Assembly: GCF_002849855.1 (NCBI RefSeq)
Contig: NZ_CP018617.1
Location: 806,001-870,000, forward strand
Reading direction: 5' to 3'
Length of the DNA stretch: 64,000 bases
Source of the DNA: Vibrio azureus
GTDB taxonomy: Bacteria > Pseudomonadota > Gammaproteobacteria > Enterobacterales > Vibrionaceae
A model generated the notes under the pieces. That model made no database searches, was not told the DNA's origin, and saw nothing but the letters and a program-made list of their open reading frames with translations. Positions 15,350 to 25,176 of the stretch are shown here, in pieces; within the stretch, counting starts at the first letter, position 1; every line of letters begins with the position of its first letter. A program made the translations under genes and the position numbers.

Positions 15350-17023
15350 TTACCTAAATGACCATTCAGTGATCGCAAAGTCGACGATTTTGTTATGCCG
15401 TTCATTTATTGCTTCACAATCCCACATTGGGGCCTCGCTATCTTTAACAAAAGAAGCAATCTCAGCTTGTTGGTTGAGAATTGGGTTCTTTATGTAAGAC
15501 ATTAATTTATCAGCAAATGGTTTGTTTCCGATGGACGCATTGTGCGACCCTGATATAAGCATCAAGTTACCAAGACAATTGAGGTATTCAGAGCTAAAGT
15601 CTTCGGAATATTCACCCTGCTCATTGAGTTCATATCCTATTTCGATAGGATTCCCATCAGTAGGTGTGCGCGGTGCTATATGTTCAATTTGTTGGTTAGT
15701 AATCTTGAACCCTTCGACTGAATATCCCGCTCCCTGAAGATAACTCTCATAGCTCCAAAGCAGGTAGCTTAGTACATTATTTCCGTACATCCCGCCATGT
15801 AGATAGTTCTTCGTATTTGTATCACTCCAATACCATATATCGTTGAGCTTACTTGTTATTTTTTCTGATAAGACAGCATTGTTGCCATCGTAGGAGAGCA
15901 GAATTTCATTGAGACGCTCTTGGATATTTGCCCGACTATTGATGAGCTTAGCCCTAAAGGTTATCACTTCAAGAATGCGGAAAAGAGTTGGGAGATCTGA
16001 AGGGTTATAACGGTAGCCCTTAATAATGAATGGGTAAATGTACGCGGGGATCCCAAGTTTAAACAGTCTTTTCGCATACAAACTCTCTTCATGTTGTAAC
16101 TTATCTATGGCCACGAATGAATCGTTTAAACTTCGAACGTACTCTTTTATCCAGGTAACCTTGTCATCTTTGTCACGGAAAGCTTCCTTCAAGTCATCCA
16201 GAGTACGGTAGGCATACCCCTTGATATAGGCATTGTTGTGGTAAATCAGCACACTATCTTCATTAATACGTTCTATGTTGTTGATCACCTGATAAATGCG
16301 TTTAAATATGTTCGATACAAATTCGATATTGTTATCAACATCATCAGCAGGGCTATTCACGTACATCTGATACATGAAATACGATTTGACCTTTTCCATA
16401 TTGGTCAATTCTTTGCCTCTATTATTTTCCAGTTCAAACATCAGAGCCGCATCCTTCTTACCCTCCAATTCGATGATGGTAAGGTCGGTATTTTCAAGCT
16501 TCTCCTGGATGCTTACAAGACGTGCGGTATCAAGTTTAGAAAGTTGTTTAGTGAAGTATGCTTTCGCTTCAAGTAGTTTCTTTTGTGATGGAGAATAGGC
16601 ATCAAACTGATCGTGATTTTCGACAATTAGGCAGTCATAACAACTTCGATCATATTCAACTGGGCGAAGTTTAATATTTTTATCTCTGATGAAGGCTTCT
16701 TCAGTGTCATCAATGTCAAAATCATGCTCTGACAGGTCATTTCGTGTCTTTAATACATTGAGCAGAGAGCGAACAAATATAGTAATGGTAGTGACCCTTT
16801 GCTGGCCGTCAATGATTTCGTATAACTTGTTCTTTTCAACGCATTCAAGAAGAATATTCCCGAAAAAATAATTGTTTTCCCCATCTACTTGCTCATAAAG
16901 ATCTGACAAGAATTCATTCCAGTTGTTCTCTCCCCAAGCATAAGCCCGCTGGTATACAGGGATCTCGTAACTAACCTTGGAGGGCTCAAAGAAAGCCAAT
17001 ACTGTGGTTTGATTAAAGTTCAT
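15350..17023 (-). CDS. DUF262/DUF1524 protein (GmrSD-like restriction enzyme)
   Basis: The 557-aa product starts with a DUF262 domain: IPVYQRAYAWG (21-31) and IDGQQRVTT (71-79), the ParB-like nucleotide-binding motifs that drive cleavage in GmrS. A long helical middle follows, then a C-terminal DUF1524 His-Me nuclease region (QIEHIAPRTP with a later LGNLMLISGSHNASIGNK). A single polypeptide with both halves resembles fused GmrSD, which cuts phage DNA carrying modified bases. The gene stands beside a type I restriction operon in the opposite direction. All key motifs look intact, so it may be the active restriction gene of this pair. Confidence 0.85.
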   Translation of the reverse strand: MNFNQTTVLAFFEPSKVSYEIPVYQRAYAWGENNWNEFLSDLYEQVDGENNYFFGNILLECVEKNKLYEIIDGQQRVTTITIFVRSLLNVLKTRNDLSEHDFDIDDTEEAFIRDKNIKLRPVEYDRSCYDCLIVENHDQFDAYSPSQKKLLEAKAYFTKQLSKLDTARLVSIQEKLENTDLTIIELEGKKDAALMFELENNRGKELTNMEKVKSYFMYQMYVNSPADDVDNNIEFVSNIFKRIYQVINNIERINEDSVLIYHNNAYIKGYAYRTLDDLKEAFRDKDDKVTWIKEYVRSLNDSFVAIDKLQHEESLYAKRLFKLGIPAYIYPFIIKGYRYNPSDLPTLFRILEVITFRAKLINSRANIQERLNEILLSYDGNNAVLSEKITSKLNDIWYWSDTNTKNYLHGGMYGNNVLSYLLWSYESYLQGAGYSVEGFKITNQQIEHIAPRTPTDGNPIEIGYELNEQGEYSEDFSSEYLNCLGNLMLISGSHNASIGNKPFADKLMSYIKNPILNQQAEIASFVKDSEAPMWDCEAINERHNKIVDFAITEWSFR

Positions 17024-17039
17024 TTTACTCCCATTACTA

Positions 17040-17817
17040 AATATCGCAAAGTGTTTAATATCAACAGGTTAATCATAGTGAATGCATTAAAAGGAAACAG
17101 TGAAGAATGCAGTATTTTTTGATTCATTACATAAGAACCCATATTTGGGGTTGTCGTGGTTCACTAAAACTGACCCCTGATTAAGGGGCATTGCATGGTG
17201 GTTCCTCACGTCTCACAACTCACCGAAATCCTTAGTGCATCTTCAATCTCGACACTAAGGCTTTAATTAGTAATTGATAATTTAGTATAATGTGCAATTG
17301 AACAAATAGTCCTAAGATGCTTATTCTTAACGTAGATCAAAGAATATTTGGTACGATGTGTGGAATATATGCGCATTGCGTTTTGTCTAAGCTGGTATTG
17401 CTCACCCAGCGGCTCACTAGCGTGGTGTAGAAATGGTATGAAATCGGGTGTCTCACGGCGTGGGCAGGGGAGAAGGAAGTCTTCTGCTGTGTCACGATGG
17501 CTCTCGGCATCACACAGCCACTGCGGCTGATATCTTGCACTTTGTGGTTTTGCAGGTCACAAGACCTTAGCTTGCTATCAATGGCAAGATTGAACAGCGC
17601 CAACTTAAATAAGCGCTCTTCAAGCTCTAAGCGAATTCGAATCCGCCAAATACCTTTAATTTGAACGCTTTCTTCTGACCAACTCGCTTACCTTTGTTCC
17701 AAGCTACCTTGGTGTACTCTTTACTTCATAAAAACCACGATCAAATAGACATAAATCAAAGTAAATCGAAAGCTGAGTGCTATTATGTGTGCATTGTTGC
17801 ATATTAAGTAAACTCAA
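17040..17817. other. Region between DUF262 gene and hsdM
   Basis: It holds shared control DNA for the divergent DUF262 and hsdM genes and an integrase remnant (about 17430-17700, minus strand). Several small inverted repeats occur (for example CCCCTGATTAAGGGG near 17190). I see no intact gene. Frames on the plus strand here lack protein-like composition. Confidence 0.5.
17430..17700 (-). pseudogene. Tyrosine integrase N-terminal remnant
   Basis: On the minus strand the sequence reads VAWNKGKRVGQKKAFKLK. After a one-base shift near 17650 it continues WRIRIRLELEERLFKLALFN, then LAIDSKLRSCDL and RAIVTQQKT. This is the front part of a ~200-aa tyrosine recombinase family common in Vibrio and Shewanella islands. 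The catalytic half is absent. It differs from the integrase tails in repeats A and B, so at least two integrase families have acted in this region. Confidence 0.7.
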
Positions 17818-19536
17818 ATGAACCAACAAGAACAACTATTCCTGAAAGAGCTTGAAAGTAAGCTCTGGACAGCAGCAGAAAAGCTGCGCTCAACGCTCGA
17901 TGCGGCACAGTACAAGCATGCAGTGTTAGGTCTAATCTTCGTTAAATACGTTTCTGATGCGTTTAAGTTGCGTCAGGATGAAATCAAAGCTGACCTTGCT
18001 AACCCAGATCACGAATACTACCTAGATCCAGCCGACTTCTCTTAAGAAGAACTGGCTGAAGAGATTGCTAATGAACTAGAGGTTCGCGACTTCTACACCG
18101 AGAAGAACGTGTTCTGGCTGCCAACAGAGTCTCGCTGGCAGTTCTTGCAAGATAATGCACCTATAGCTATTGGTGGTGCCGACCTTGAGATTGACGGCCC
18201 AAATCAGCAAAAAGTCACCAAGAAAATCACTTCTGTTGGTCACCTAATTGATAACGCACTTGAAGGTATCGAGCGCGACAACCCGAAACTGAAAGGCGTA
18301 CTGAACAAATCCTACTCTGCTTTGAAGATTGACCAAGCGAAGCTGAATGAGCTAATCAACTTGATTGCCACTATTCCGTTTGTTCATGCAGACCTAAACA
18401 GTAAAGACATCCTTGGTCACGTATATGAATACATGCTTGGTCAGTTTGCACTGGCTGAGGGTAAAAAAGGTGGTCAGTTCTATACGCCAGCATCCATCGT
18501 ATCGCTGATTGTTGAAATGATTGAACCGTTTGAAGGTCGCGTCTATGACCCTGCAATGGGTAGCGGCGGTTTCTTTGTGCAATCGGAGAAGTTTATCGAG
18601 CGTAGAGCAAATCAAAAAGAACTCGACTCGCTAACGCAAAAGCAGAAGATCTCTATCTACGGTCAGGAATACAACCACACCACATGGCAGCTCGCGGCGA
18701 TGAACATGGCGATCCGTGGTTTGGATTACGACTTCGGTAAAGAGCCTGCCAGCACTTACACCAATGACCAGCACCCTGATCTTCGTGCTGATTTCATCAT
18801 GGCGAACCCACCGTTCAACATGAAAGAGTGGAACACAGGTGTTGATGATAACGATCCCCGTTGGATCTACGGCAATCCGCCTTCAGGTAATGCGAACTTT
18901 GCGTGGATGCAGCACATGCTTTATCACCTTGCACCGGATGGCTCGCAAGCCTTGTTACTTGCCAACGGTTCGATGAGCTCCAGTACCAATAATGAAGGTG
19001 AAATCCGTGCTTCCTTAATTGAAAACGATTTAGTGGAATGCATGGTGGCACTGCCGGGTCAGCTGTTTACCAATACCCAAATCCCAGCATGTATCTGGTT
19101 CCTAACCAAGAACAAAACCGCTCGCACCGATAAAGCGGGTCGCAAACTGCGTGATCGCAAAGGTGAAGTGCTGTTTATTGATGCGCGTAACCTTGGCTAC
19201 ATGAAAGATCGTGTACTGCGTGATTTCACCCGCGATGATATTCAGAAAGTCGCTGATCTTTACCATGCGTGGAAAACTGGAGCAGAAGTAAATGGCATCG
19301 TTTATGAAGACCAAGCAGGCTTCTGTAAATCAGCAACCCTTGAAGAAATCACCAAGCACGATTTTGTATTAACTCCGGGACGTTATGTTGGCGCTACTGA
19401 AGAGCTAGACGATGGCATTCCATTCGGTGAGAAGATGGCAACGCTAACAACTAAATTGAGTGAGCAATTTGCTGAGTCAGCAACGCTAGAAGCTGAGATC
19501 AAGAAGAACCTAGCGGGGTTGGGTTATGACATCTAA
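17818..19536 (+). pseudogene. hsdM: Type I restriction methyltransferase HsdM, interrupted by an in-frame stop
   Basis: The frame encodes a full-length HsdM of 571 residues except that codon 76 is TAA (18043-18045) in the stretch DPADFS-stop-EELAEEI. The reading frame is the same on both sides, so this is a nonsense change and not a frameshift. Upstream lies the N-terminal helical domain (AEKLRSTLDAAQYKHAVLGL). Downstream are the SAM motif (PAMGSGGFFVQ) and catalytic NPPFN. GTG 18109 could restart translation but without the N-terminal domain. The gene overlaps hsdS by 11 nt. As read, no full methyltransferase can form, and HsdR should also be idle because it needs the M2S core. Confidence 0.9.
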
Positions 19537-20920
19537 ATGGCCTGAGGTATCCTTAGCTGATATTTACGATATCCGTTCGGGTCTATCAAAACCAGCAAGT
19601 GCATTTGGTAGTGGTTACCCGTTTCTAAGTTTTAAAGAAGTCTTTGGTAATTATTTTGTTCCTGAAGAATTATCTCAGTTGGTTGAGTCTTCAGAAAAGG
19701 AGCGCGCAAATGGTTCGATAAAGAGAGGTGATGTCTTCCTTACTCGGACAAGCGAAACAATGCATGAGCTTGGTATGAGTAGCGTAGCTTTAAAAGACTA
19801 CGAAAACGCTACTTTTAACGGGTTTACCAAACGACTACGTCCCAAGGAAGGTACTTCTTATGAAGTGCACCCAGAATTTGTCGCTTACTATTTTAGAAGC
19901 CCACGCTTCAGAACTAGTATGCTCGCATTCTCGACATTATCAACAAGAGCTAGTCTAAACAACGATATGATTAGTCGTTTGACGCTACCTTTGCCTCCAA
20001 TTGAAGAACAGGAGAGAATAGCTAACATACTGAAATGTCTAGATGATAAAGCTTCAGTTAACACTAGCACTAATCAAATACTAGAACAAATGGCTCAAGC
20101 CATCTTTAAGTCATGGTTTGTCGACTTCGATCCTGTCAAAGCCAAGATGAATGGCGAGCAACCAGAGGGTATGGATGCGGCTACTGCCTCGCTATTCCCA
20201 GAAAAGCTCGTTGAATCTGAGTTGGGTTTGATACCAGAAGGTTGGGAAGTTGGAACTTTAGATAGCCATACATCTATGATTATCGACCATCGTGGAAAAA
20301 CACCTAAAAAGCTCGGTAGTGACTGGGTTGAAGAGGGTTATCCAGCGATCTCGGCAAAAAATATTAAGTCCAAGAAGATTGTTCGCCCAGACACAATCCG
20401 TTTTATCGATGAAGTTACATATAAGAAATGGATGAAAGAGCCTCTTATCAAAGGTGACATCATCATGACGTCTGAAGCACCGATGGGTGAACTGTACTTC
20501 TTTGATGGTTCACAAGATTTTTGCTTAAGCCAACGACTTTACGGTCTTAGAGCTAACAGTGATGTTTGCAGTCCAGAGTTCTTGTTTAACTGGCTCCAAA
20601 CAACAAAAGCAAAGTCAGATATGGAAGGTCGAGCTTCAGGTACAACTGCCTTGGGCATTAAACAAGCTGAGCTTCGCAAGGTTAAGATCTTGACGCCACC
20701 ACGAGAGCTTCTCGAAAAGTACAGTGTTGTAGCAAGTAATCTCGTGGGTATGGCAGCAAAGAATAACGCTCAAAATACTGTTCTTGAAGACTTGCGCGAC
20801 ACCTTACTTCCTAAATTGCTTTCGGGCGAAATCGAATTAGAGGCAAGCAAACCATTAGTTGAGCCGCTCCCATGGCTACTTGATTTAGATACAAGAGAAC
20901 AAGTGGTTGAGGCTGTCTAA
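19526..20920 (+). CDS. hsdS: Type I restriction specificity subunit HsdS
   Basis: ATG 19526 lies inside the hsdM end. The 464-aa protein has two target-recognition domains (about 1-150 and 240-390). Each is followed by a conserved helical region: PLPPIEEQERIANILKCLDD around 155-175 and the C-terminal RELLEKYSVVASNLVG helix with LLPKLLSGEIEL. Together with two HsdM it would read a bipartite DNA target. It looks intact. The site cannot be predicted here. A truncated small gene begins within its stop codon. Confidence 0.92.
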   Translation: MTSKWPEVSLADIYDIRSGLSKPASAFGSGYPFLSFKEVFGNYFVPEELSQLVESSEKERANGSIKRGDVFLTRTSETMHELGMSSVALKDYENATFNGFTKRLRPKEGTSYEVHPEFVAYYFRSPRFRTSMLAFSTLSTRASLNNDMISRLTLPLPPIEEQERIANILKCLDDKASVNTSTNQILEQMAQAIFKSWFVDFDPVKAKMNGEQPEGMDAATASLFPEKLVESELGLIPEGWEVGTLDSHTSMIIDHRGKTPKKLGSDWVEEGYPAISAKNIKSKKIVRPDTIRFIDEVTYKKWMKEPLIKGDIIMTSEAPMGELYFFDGSQDFCLSQRLYGLRANSDVCSPEFLFNWLQTTKAKSDMEGRASGTTALGIKQAELRKVKILTPPRELLEKYSVVASNLVGMAAKNNAQNTVLEDLRDTLLPKLLSGEIELEASKPLVEPLPWLLDLDTREQVVEAV

Positions 20921-21030
20921 TGGCAACCCGAGTAGAAATGATCATAGAAACGCTTAAGGCGCATCCTGAGCAAAAATGTACTGCTCGGTCTGTTTATGGT
21001 TGCTTGATTCATCGTGCTTGGAATCAATAA
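20920..21030 (+). pseudogene. Truncated small gene between hsdS and hsdR
   Basis: ATG 20920 overlaps the hsdS stop (TAATG) and opens a 36-codon frame beginning ATRVEMIIETLKAHPEQK. In related type I operons the gene at this place continues for ~100 residues with a helix-turn-helix domain. Here it ends early in a sequence that no longer resembles the family. It is probably a deletion remnant; whether it matters for restriction control is unknown. Confidence 0.5.
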
Positions 21031-21047
21031 TAAGGGAGATAGTGGTC

Positions 21048-24000
21048 ATGATTACAGAACACCAACTAGAACAGCTCTGTCTTGATTGGTTCGTAGACCA
21101 AGGTTACCTCTATAAAAATGGCTACGATATCGCCCCTGACGGTGATACACCTGAACGTGACGATTATCACCAAGTCGTGCTGAAACAACGCTTACTGGAG
21201 CGTTTAGAAGTACTGAACCCTGAGCTACCACAAGAAAGCTTGGCTGTGGTGGTGAGCACGGTGAGTACACCGGATACGCCAGTTCTGATTAAAAGCAACC
21301 GAGTTTTCCATAAATACCTGATTGAAGGCGTGCCTGTTGAGTACCCCGTGTATGAAGACGGGGAAACTGGTCAGTTGGAAACAAAGACTAAGCACACTCA
21401 TGCGCGTTTAATGGACTTTACCAATCCAAATAACAACGAGTTTTTGGTTGTCAATCAGTTCACTATTACAGGTAAAAAGGGCAACCGTCGCCCGGATATC
21501 GTGGTGTTCATTAATGGTTTGCCTATTGCGGTTATCGAGCTAAAAAATCCAGTTAAGACGCATTCTGATATTTGGAATGCTTATAACCAGCTTCAAACCT
21601 ACAAAGAAGAAATATCGGATCTATTTGTATTTAATGAAGCCTTGGTGATTAGTGATGGTGTCATTGCCAAAGTGGGGTCATTAACGGCAAATCAAGAACG
21701 ATTTTTACCGTGGAAAACCGTTACAGGTGAAGATGATAAACCACTGTTAGAGTTTCAGTTAGAAACCATGGTACGCGGGTTCTTTAGACCGGATTTGCTT
21801 TTAGATTACATTCGCTATTTCATCTTGTTTGAAACCGACCATGACAAAATTATTAAAAAAATTGCAGGTTATCACCAGTTTCATGCTGTTCGTGCTGCGG
21901 TAGAAGCGACCGTTAAAGCAAAACAGGGGGGGGATGATTTACCAATGGTGGCTGAAAGTGTTGGGAAGTATCAAGTTCAAGCAACGAAGGGTTTAGAAAA
22001 CATCAAATCCGGTAGCGGTAAAGCTGGTGTGGTTTGGCATACTCAAGGCAGCGGCAAAAGTATCTCTATGGTTTGTTATGCCAGTAAGTTATTGCAGCAA
22101 CCCGCGATGAATAATCCAACCATCGTTGTGGTTACCGACCGAAATGACTTAGATGGCCAACTTTACAATACCTTCAGTATGGCGAGCGAGACGCTAAAGC
22201 AAATTCCTCAGCAAGCAGATGATCGTGAGGAATTGCGGGATTTGCTACTCAACCGTCAATCAGGCGGCATCATCTTCACCACGATTCAAAAATTTGCGTT
22301 ATTGGCAGATGAAACAGAGCATCCCGTTTTATCTGAGCGAGCCAATATTGTGGTGGTATCGGATGAAGCGCACCGCAGTCAATATGGTAACAAATCCAAG
22401 TTAGTATCAATCAAAGATGATGATAATAATGTGATAGATTCTAAGTATGTGTTTGGGTATTCGAAATACATGCGTGATGCACTGCCTAATGCGTCTTTCA
22501 TTGGCTTTACGGGTACACCCATTGCCGTTGATGACAAAGACACGCGTGGTGTGTTTGGTGAATATGTCTCTATATACGATATTCAAGATGCTGTCGATGA
22601 TGGTGCTACGGTACCCATTTATTATGAATCGCGCCTAGCAAAGCTTGATATCAACCAAGCTGAAATTGAAAACCTTAACGATCAAATTGACGATGAGATC
22701 AGCGAGGAAGATGAAACAGAAACGCGTGAAAAAATTAAGTCGCAATGGGCAACGCTAGAAAAGCTCGTTGGTGCAGAGCCTCGTATCAAACAGGTTGCTC
22801 AAGACTTAGTGGCACATTTCACCACTCGTACTGAAACGTTTCCTGGTAAAGCGATGATTGTTGCAATGAGTCGCGAAATATGTGTCGATTTATATAACGC
22901 GATTGTAGCGATCAAACCTGAATGGCACAGCGATGATCCTAATCAGGGTGCTATTAAAATTGTCATGACTGGCTCTGCTTCTGATAAAGAAAAAATGCAG
23001 CCTCATATTCATGATAAAAAAACAAAAAAGCTGTTTGAAAAACGCTATAAAGACACCAATGATGAGCTGAAGTTAGTGATTGTACGAGATATGTGGTTAA
23101 CCGGCTTTGATGCCCCATGCTGCCATACCATGTACATCGACAAGCCAATGAAAGGGCATAACCTTATGCAGGCCATTGCTCGTGTTAACCGTGTTTTTAA
23201 AGATAAACCCGGCGGTCTTGTTGTCGATTATATTGGCATCGCCAGTGAACTTAAAAACGCCCTGAAAACGTACACAAACAGCCATGGTAAAGGGCAACCA
23301 ACCGTTGATACTGCTGAAGCTTTCGCTGTCTTGATGGAAAAGATTGATATTGTTCGCGGGATGTTTGCTACGCCAGTTGATGACAGGGTATTTAACTACC
23401 GTCCTAACTTTGAAACCGAGGCTTTACGTTTGCTGCCGGGCGCGGTAAATCATTTATCAGGTTTGTCACATATCGATAGCAATGGCAAGGAAGTGCGCGA
23501 TGGCAAGCGTCGGTTCCTAGATGTGATGGCCGCAATGACGAAAGCCTATTCGCTGTGTAATACCATGGATGAAACCCAAGGCTATAAAAATGAGATAGCC
23601 TTTTATTCTGCGATTAAGACGGCGTTTGTTAAGCACTCAACGGTTGATAAAAAACGCACTGATGAACAGCGTAACAGTGCGTTAAAGCAAATTTTAGATA
23701 ATGCCATTATTGCTAATGGTGTGGATGACATTTTCTCGATGGTGGGGTTAGATAAACCGAATATCGGATTGCTTTCTGACGAGTTCTTAGAAGATGTAAA
23801 GAACCTAAAAGAGAAAAACCTTGCGGTAGAATTGCTTGAAAAGCTCTTGCGCGATGAAGTCAAAGCACGAATGAAAAATGATGTGGTGCAGGAAAAGAAA
23901 TACTCAGATCGCATTCTAACGACGCTAAACAAATACCATAACCGTAGTATCGAAACTGCACAGGTCATTGAAGAGTTAATTAAATGGGCTAAAGAGATGG

Positions 24001-24317
24001 CTGCTGACGCTGAGATGGCGGCAGGGCTGAACCTGTCAGCGGATGAAATCGCTTTTTATCGAGCATTGGTTGCGAATGAAGCATCGGTACGAGTGTTAGG
24101 TGATGATAACCTTCGTCAATTGGCCATTGAATTAACCATACAACTGCGCAAATCAGCCTCCGTTGATTGGCAAAAGCGAGAAAGCGTTCGGGCCCGCATG
24201 CGTAATTTAGTACGCCGGCTTTTGCGCCGCTGGAAGTACCCGCCAGATGAGGCTGAAGAAGCCATCAAGCTGGTTTTAGAGCAAGCAGAAGTGCTCGCTG
24301 ATGGTTGGTATAAGTAA
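21048..24317 (+). CDS. hsdR: Type I restriction endonuclease subunit HsdR
   Basis: ATG 21048 follows AAGGGAG; the 1089-aa size is normal. The N-terminal nuclease domain has the PD-(D/E)XK motif (RRPDIVVFINGLP... with VIELKNP). The translocase has Walker A (WHTQGSGKS), DEAHRSQYG and helicase motifs such as FTGTPIA and AIARVNRVF. The C-terminal helical domain binds the methyltransferase core. It should translocate and cut unmodified DNA, but only when docked on M2S, which the hsdM stop prevents. Its last ~90 codons are duplicated at 3045-3320. Confidence 0.95.
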   Translation: MITEHQLEQLCLDWFVDQGYLYKNGYDIAPDGDTPERDDYHQVVLKQRLLERLEVLNPELPQESLAVVVSTVSTPDTPVLIKSNRVFHKYLIEGVPVEYPVYEDGETGQLETKTKHTHARLMDFTNPNNNEFLVVNQFTITGKKGNRRPDIVVFINGLPIAVIELKNPVKTHSDIWNAYNQLQTYKEEISDLFVFNEALVISDGVIAKVGSLTANQERFLPWKTVTGEDDKPLLEFQLETMVRGFFRPDLLLDYIRYFILFETDHDKIIKKIAGYHQFHAVRAAVEATVKAKQGGDDLPMVAESVGKYQVQATKGLENIKSGSGKAGVVWHTQGSGKSISMVCYASKLLQQPAMNNPTIVVVTDRNDLDGQLYNTFSMASETLKQIPQQADDREELRDLLLNRQSGGIIFTTIQKFALLADETEHPVLSERANIVVVSDEAHRSQYGNKSKLVSIKDDDNNVIDSKYVFGYSKYMRDALPNASFIGFTGTPIAVDDKDTRGVFGEYVSIYDIQDAVDDGATVPIYYESRLAKLDINQAEIENLNDQIDDEISEEDETETREKIKSQWATLEKLVGAEPRIKQVAQDLVAHFTTRTETFPGKAMIVAMSREICVDLYNAIVAIKPEWHSDDPNQGAIKIVMTGSASDKEKMQPHIHDKKTKKLFEKRYKDTNDELKLVIVRDMWLTGFDAPCCHTMYIDKPMKGHNLMQAIARVNRVFKDKPGGLVVDYIGIASELKNALKTYTNSHGKGQPTVDTAEAFAVLMEKIDIVRGMFATPVDDRVFNYRPNFETEALRLLPGAVNHLSGLSHIDSNGKEVRDGKRRFLDVMAAMTKAYSLCNTMDETQGYKNEIAFYSAIKTAFVKHSTVDKKRTDEQRNSALKQILDNAIIANGVDDIFSMVGLDKPNIGLLSDEFLEDVKNLKEKNLAVELLEKLLRDEVKARMKNDVVQEKKYSDRILTTLNKYHNRSIETAQVIEELIKWAKEMAADAEMAAGLNLSADEIAFYRALVANEASVRVLGDDNLRQLAIELTIQLRKSASVDWQKRESVRARMRNLVRRLLRRWKYPPDEAEEAIKLVLEQAEVLADGWYK

Positions 24318-24321
24318 TGAG

Positions 24322-24348
24322 AAAGGCAGGGCAGATACCCTGCCTTTT
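24322..24348 (+). terminator. Terminator after hsdR
   Basis: The stem AAGGCAGGG / CCCTGCCTT is followed by TTTT directly after the hsdR stop. It is the same as the copy A terminator at 3325-3351 and closes the hsd operon. Confidence 0.8.
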
Positions 24349-24570
24349 GAGTATCTATTCACATATGGCTTTTATACAAGATCGAATAGTCACACCTTCG
24401 AGATAAAAAATATAATCCCAAATGAACCAAATTAGGTTTGTCCCCTAACCAATAAATGTCTAAAGACCTGCTAATAGGCCGGCGCACTTTATATGAGGAT
24501 AGAGTAAAAATCTCGATATATTTTCTTTAATTTTTATTGGCTTATGTTAAATTAAGCGAAAGTAGAGTAG

Positions 24571-25116
24571 GTGGAAAAACGAGACTGTCTGTTACTAAAG
24601 ATGTTAGGCTTAAAAACAATGCTAAGTGAATCACAAAATATCGAGACCTATAAAATGCTTGGACAAGTAGCAATGTGTGCTGGTGGAAGCGAGTTTAAAA
24701 TTTCGTGGGCAATGAGCTTACTTGAACAAGGTCTCGAAACAGAAAATCTAGCGATTCTGGCCACTTTACTTAAGCCCGTGAACGAATTCGAAGCTGATGA
24801 TTATTTCAACCGTGTTCTAGCTGAGTTAAGTATTACTCGTCCAAGCGATGAAGCGGCTATTGAGGGTTATGTAAAAGTAATAACCGATGAAGTGACAAAA
24901 GGGTATCTTTTACCTGAATCAGCGGTGTCGAAGATCTGTGCTGCAAATGTTCGACTAGATTATCCAGGTTTTTTGGGGGAATTTACTACTTTGGAAGATG
25001 AGTGGTATTGTGAATGTATTAACGGGTGGTCAAAACAGAAGAGAAATGAAGAAATTATTAAGGCTTGTAAAGAAGCATATGAAGCTCTCAACTACCCATA
25101 CATCAGAGAAGCCTAA
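24571..25116 (+). CDS. Helical protein of unknown function (181 aa), possibly frameshifted at its end
   Basis: GTG 24571 and ATG 24601 are both possible starts. The product is a soluble, all-helical protein (SWAMSLLEQGLETENLAILA, DEAAIEGYVKVITDEV) resembling repeat-type immunity proteins. The stop at 25114 is followed, one frame over, by a protein-like stretch (KQKTYLDMIDGELADYERYL). That stretch ends in TGA overlapping the next ATG (25177), so the original gene probably ran on about 20 codons and was coupled to it. The family is not recognised. A fragment of this gene remains in copy A. Confidence 0.6.
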   Translation: MEKRDCLLLKMLGLKTMLSESQNIETYKMLGQVAMCAGGSEFKISWAMSLLEQGLETENLAILATLLKPVNEFEADDYFNRVLAELSITRPSDEAAIEGYVKVITDEVTKGYLLPESAVSKICAANVRLDYPGFLGEFTTLEDEWYCECINGWSKQKRNEEIIKACKEAYEALNYPYIREA

Positions 25117-25176
25117 AAAGCAGAAAACTTACCTTGATATGATAGACGGCGAACTTGCGGATTATGAGAGATATTT

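Noticed and set aside
17348..17530. Plus-strand frame within the integrase remnant
   Set aside because: It is the antisense reading of the minus-strand integrase fragment.
18109..19536. Separate functional short HsdM starting at GTG 18109
   Set aside because: The codon is an internal valine of a conserved stretch with no ribosome site, and the product would lack the N-terminal domain needed for assembly.
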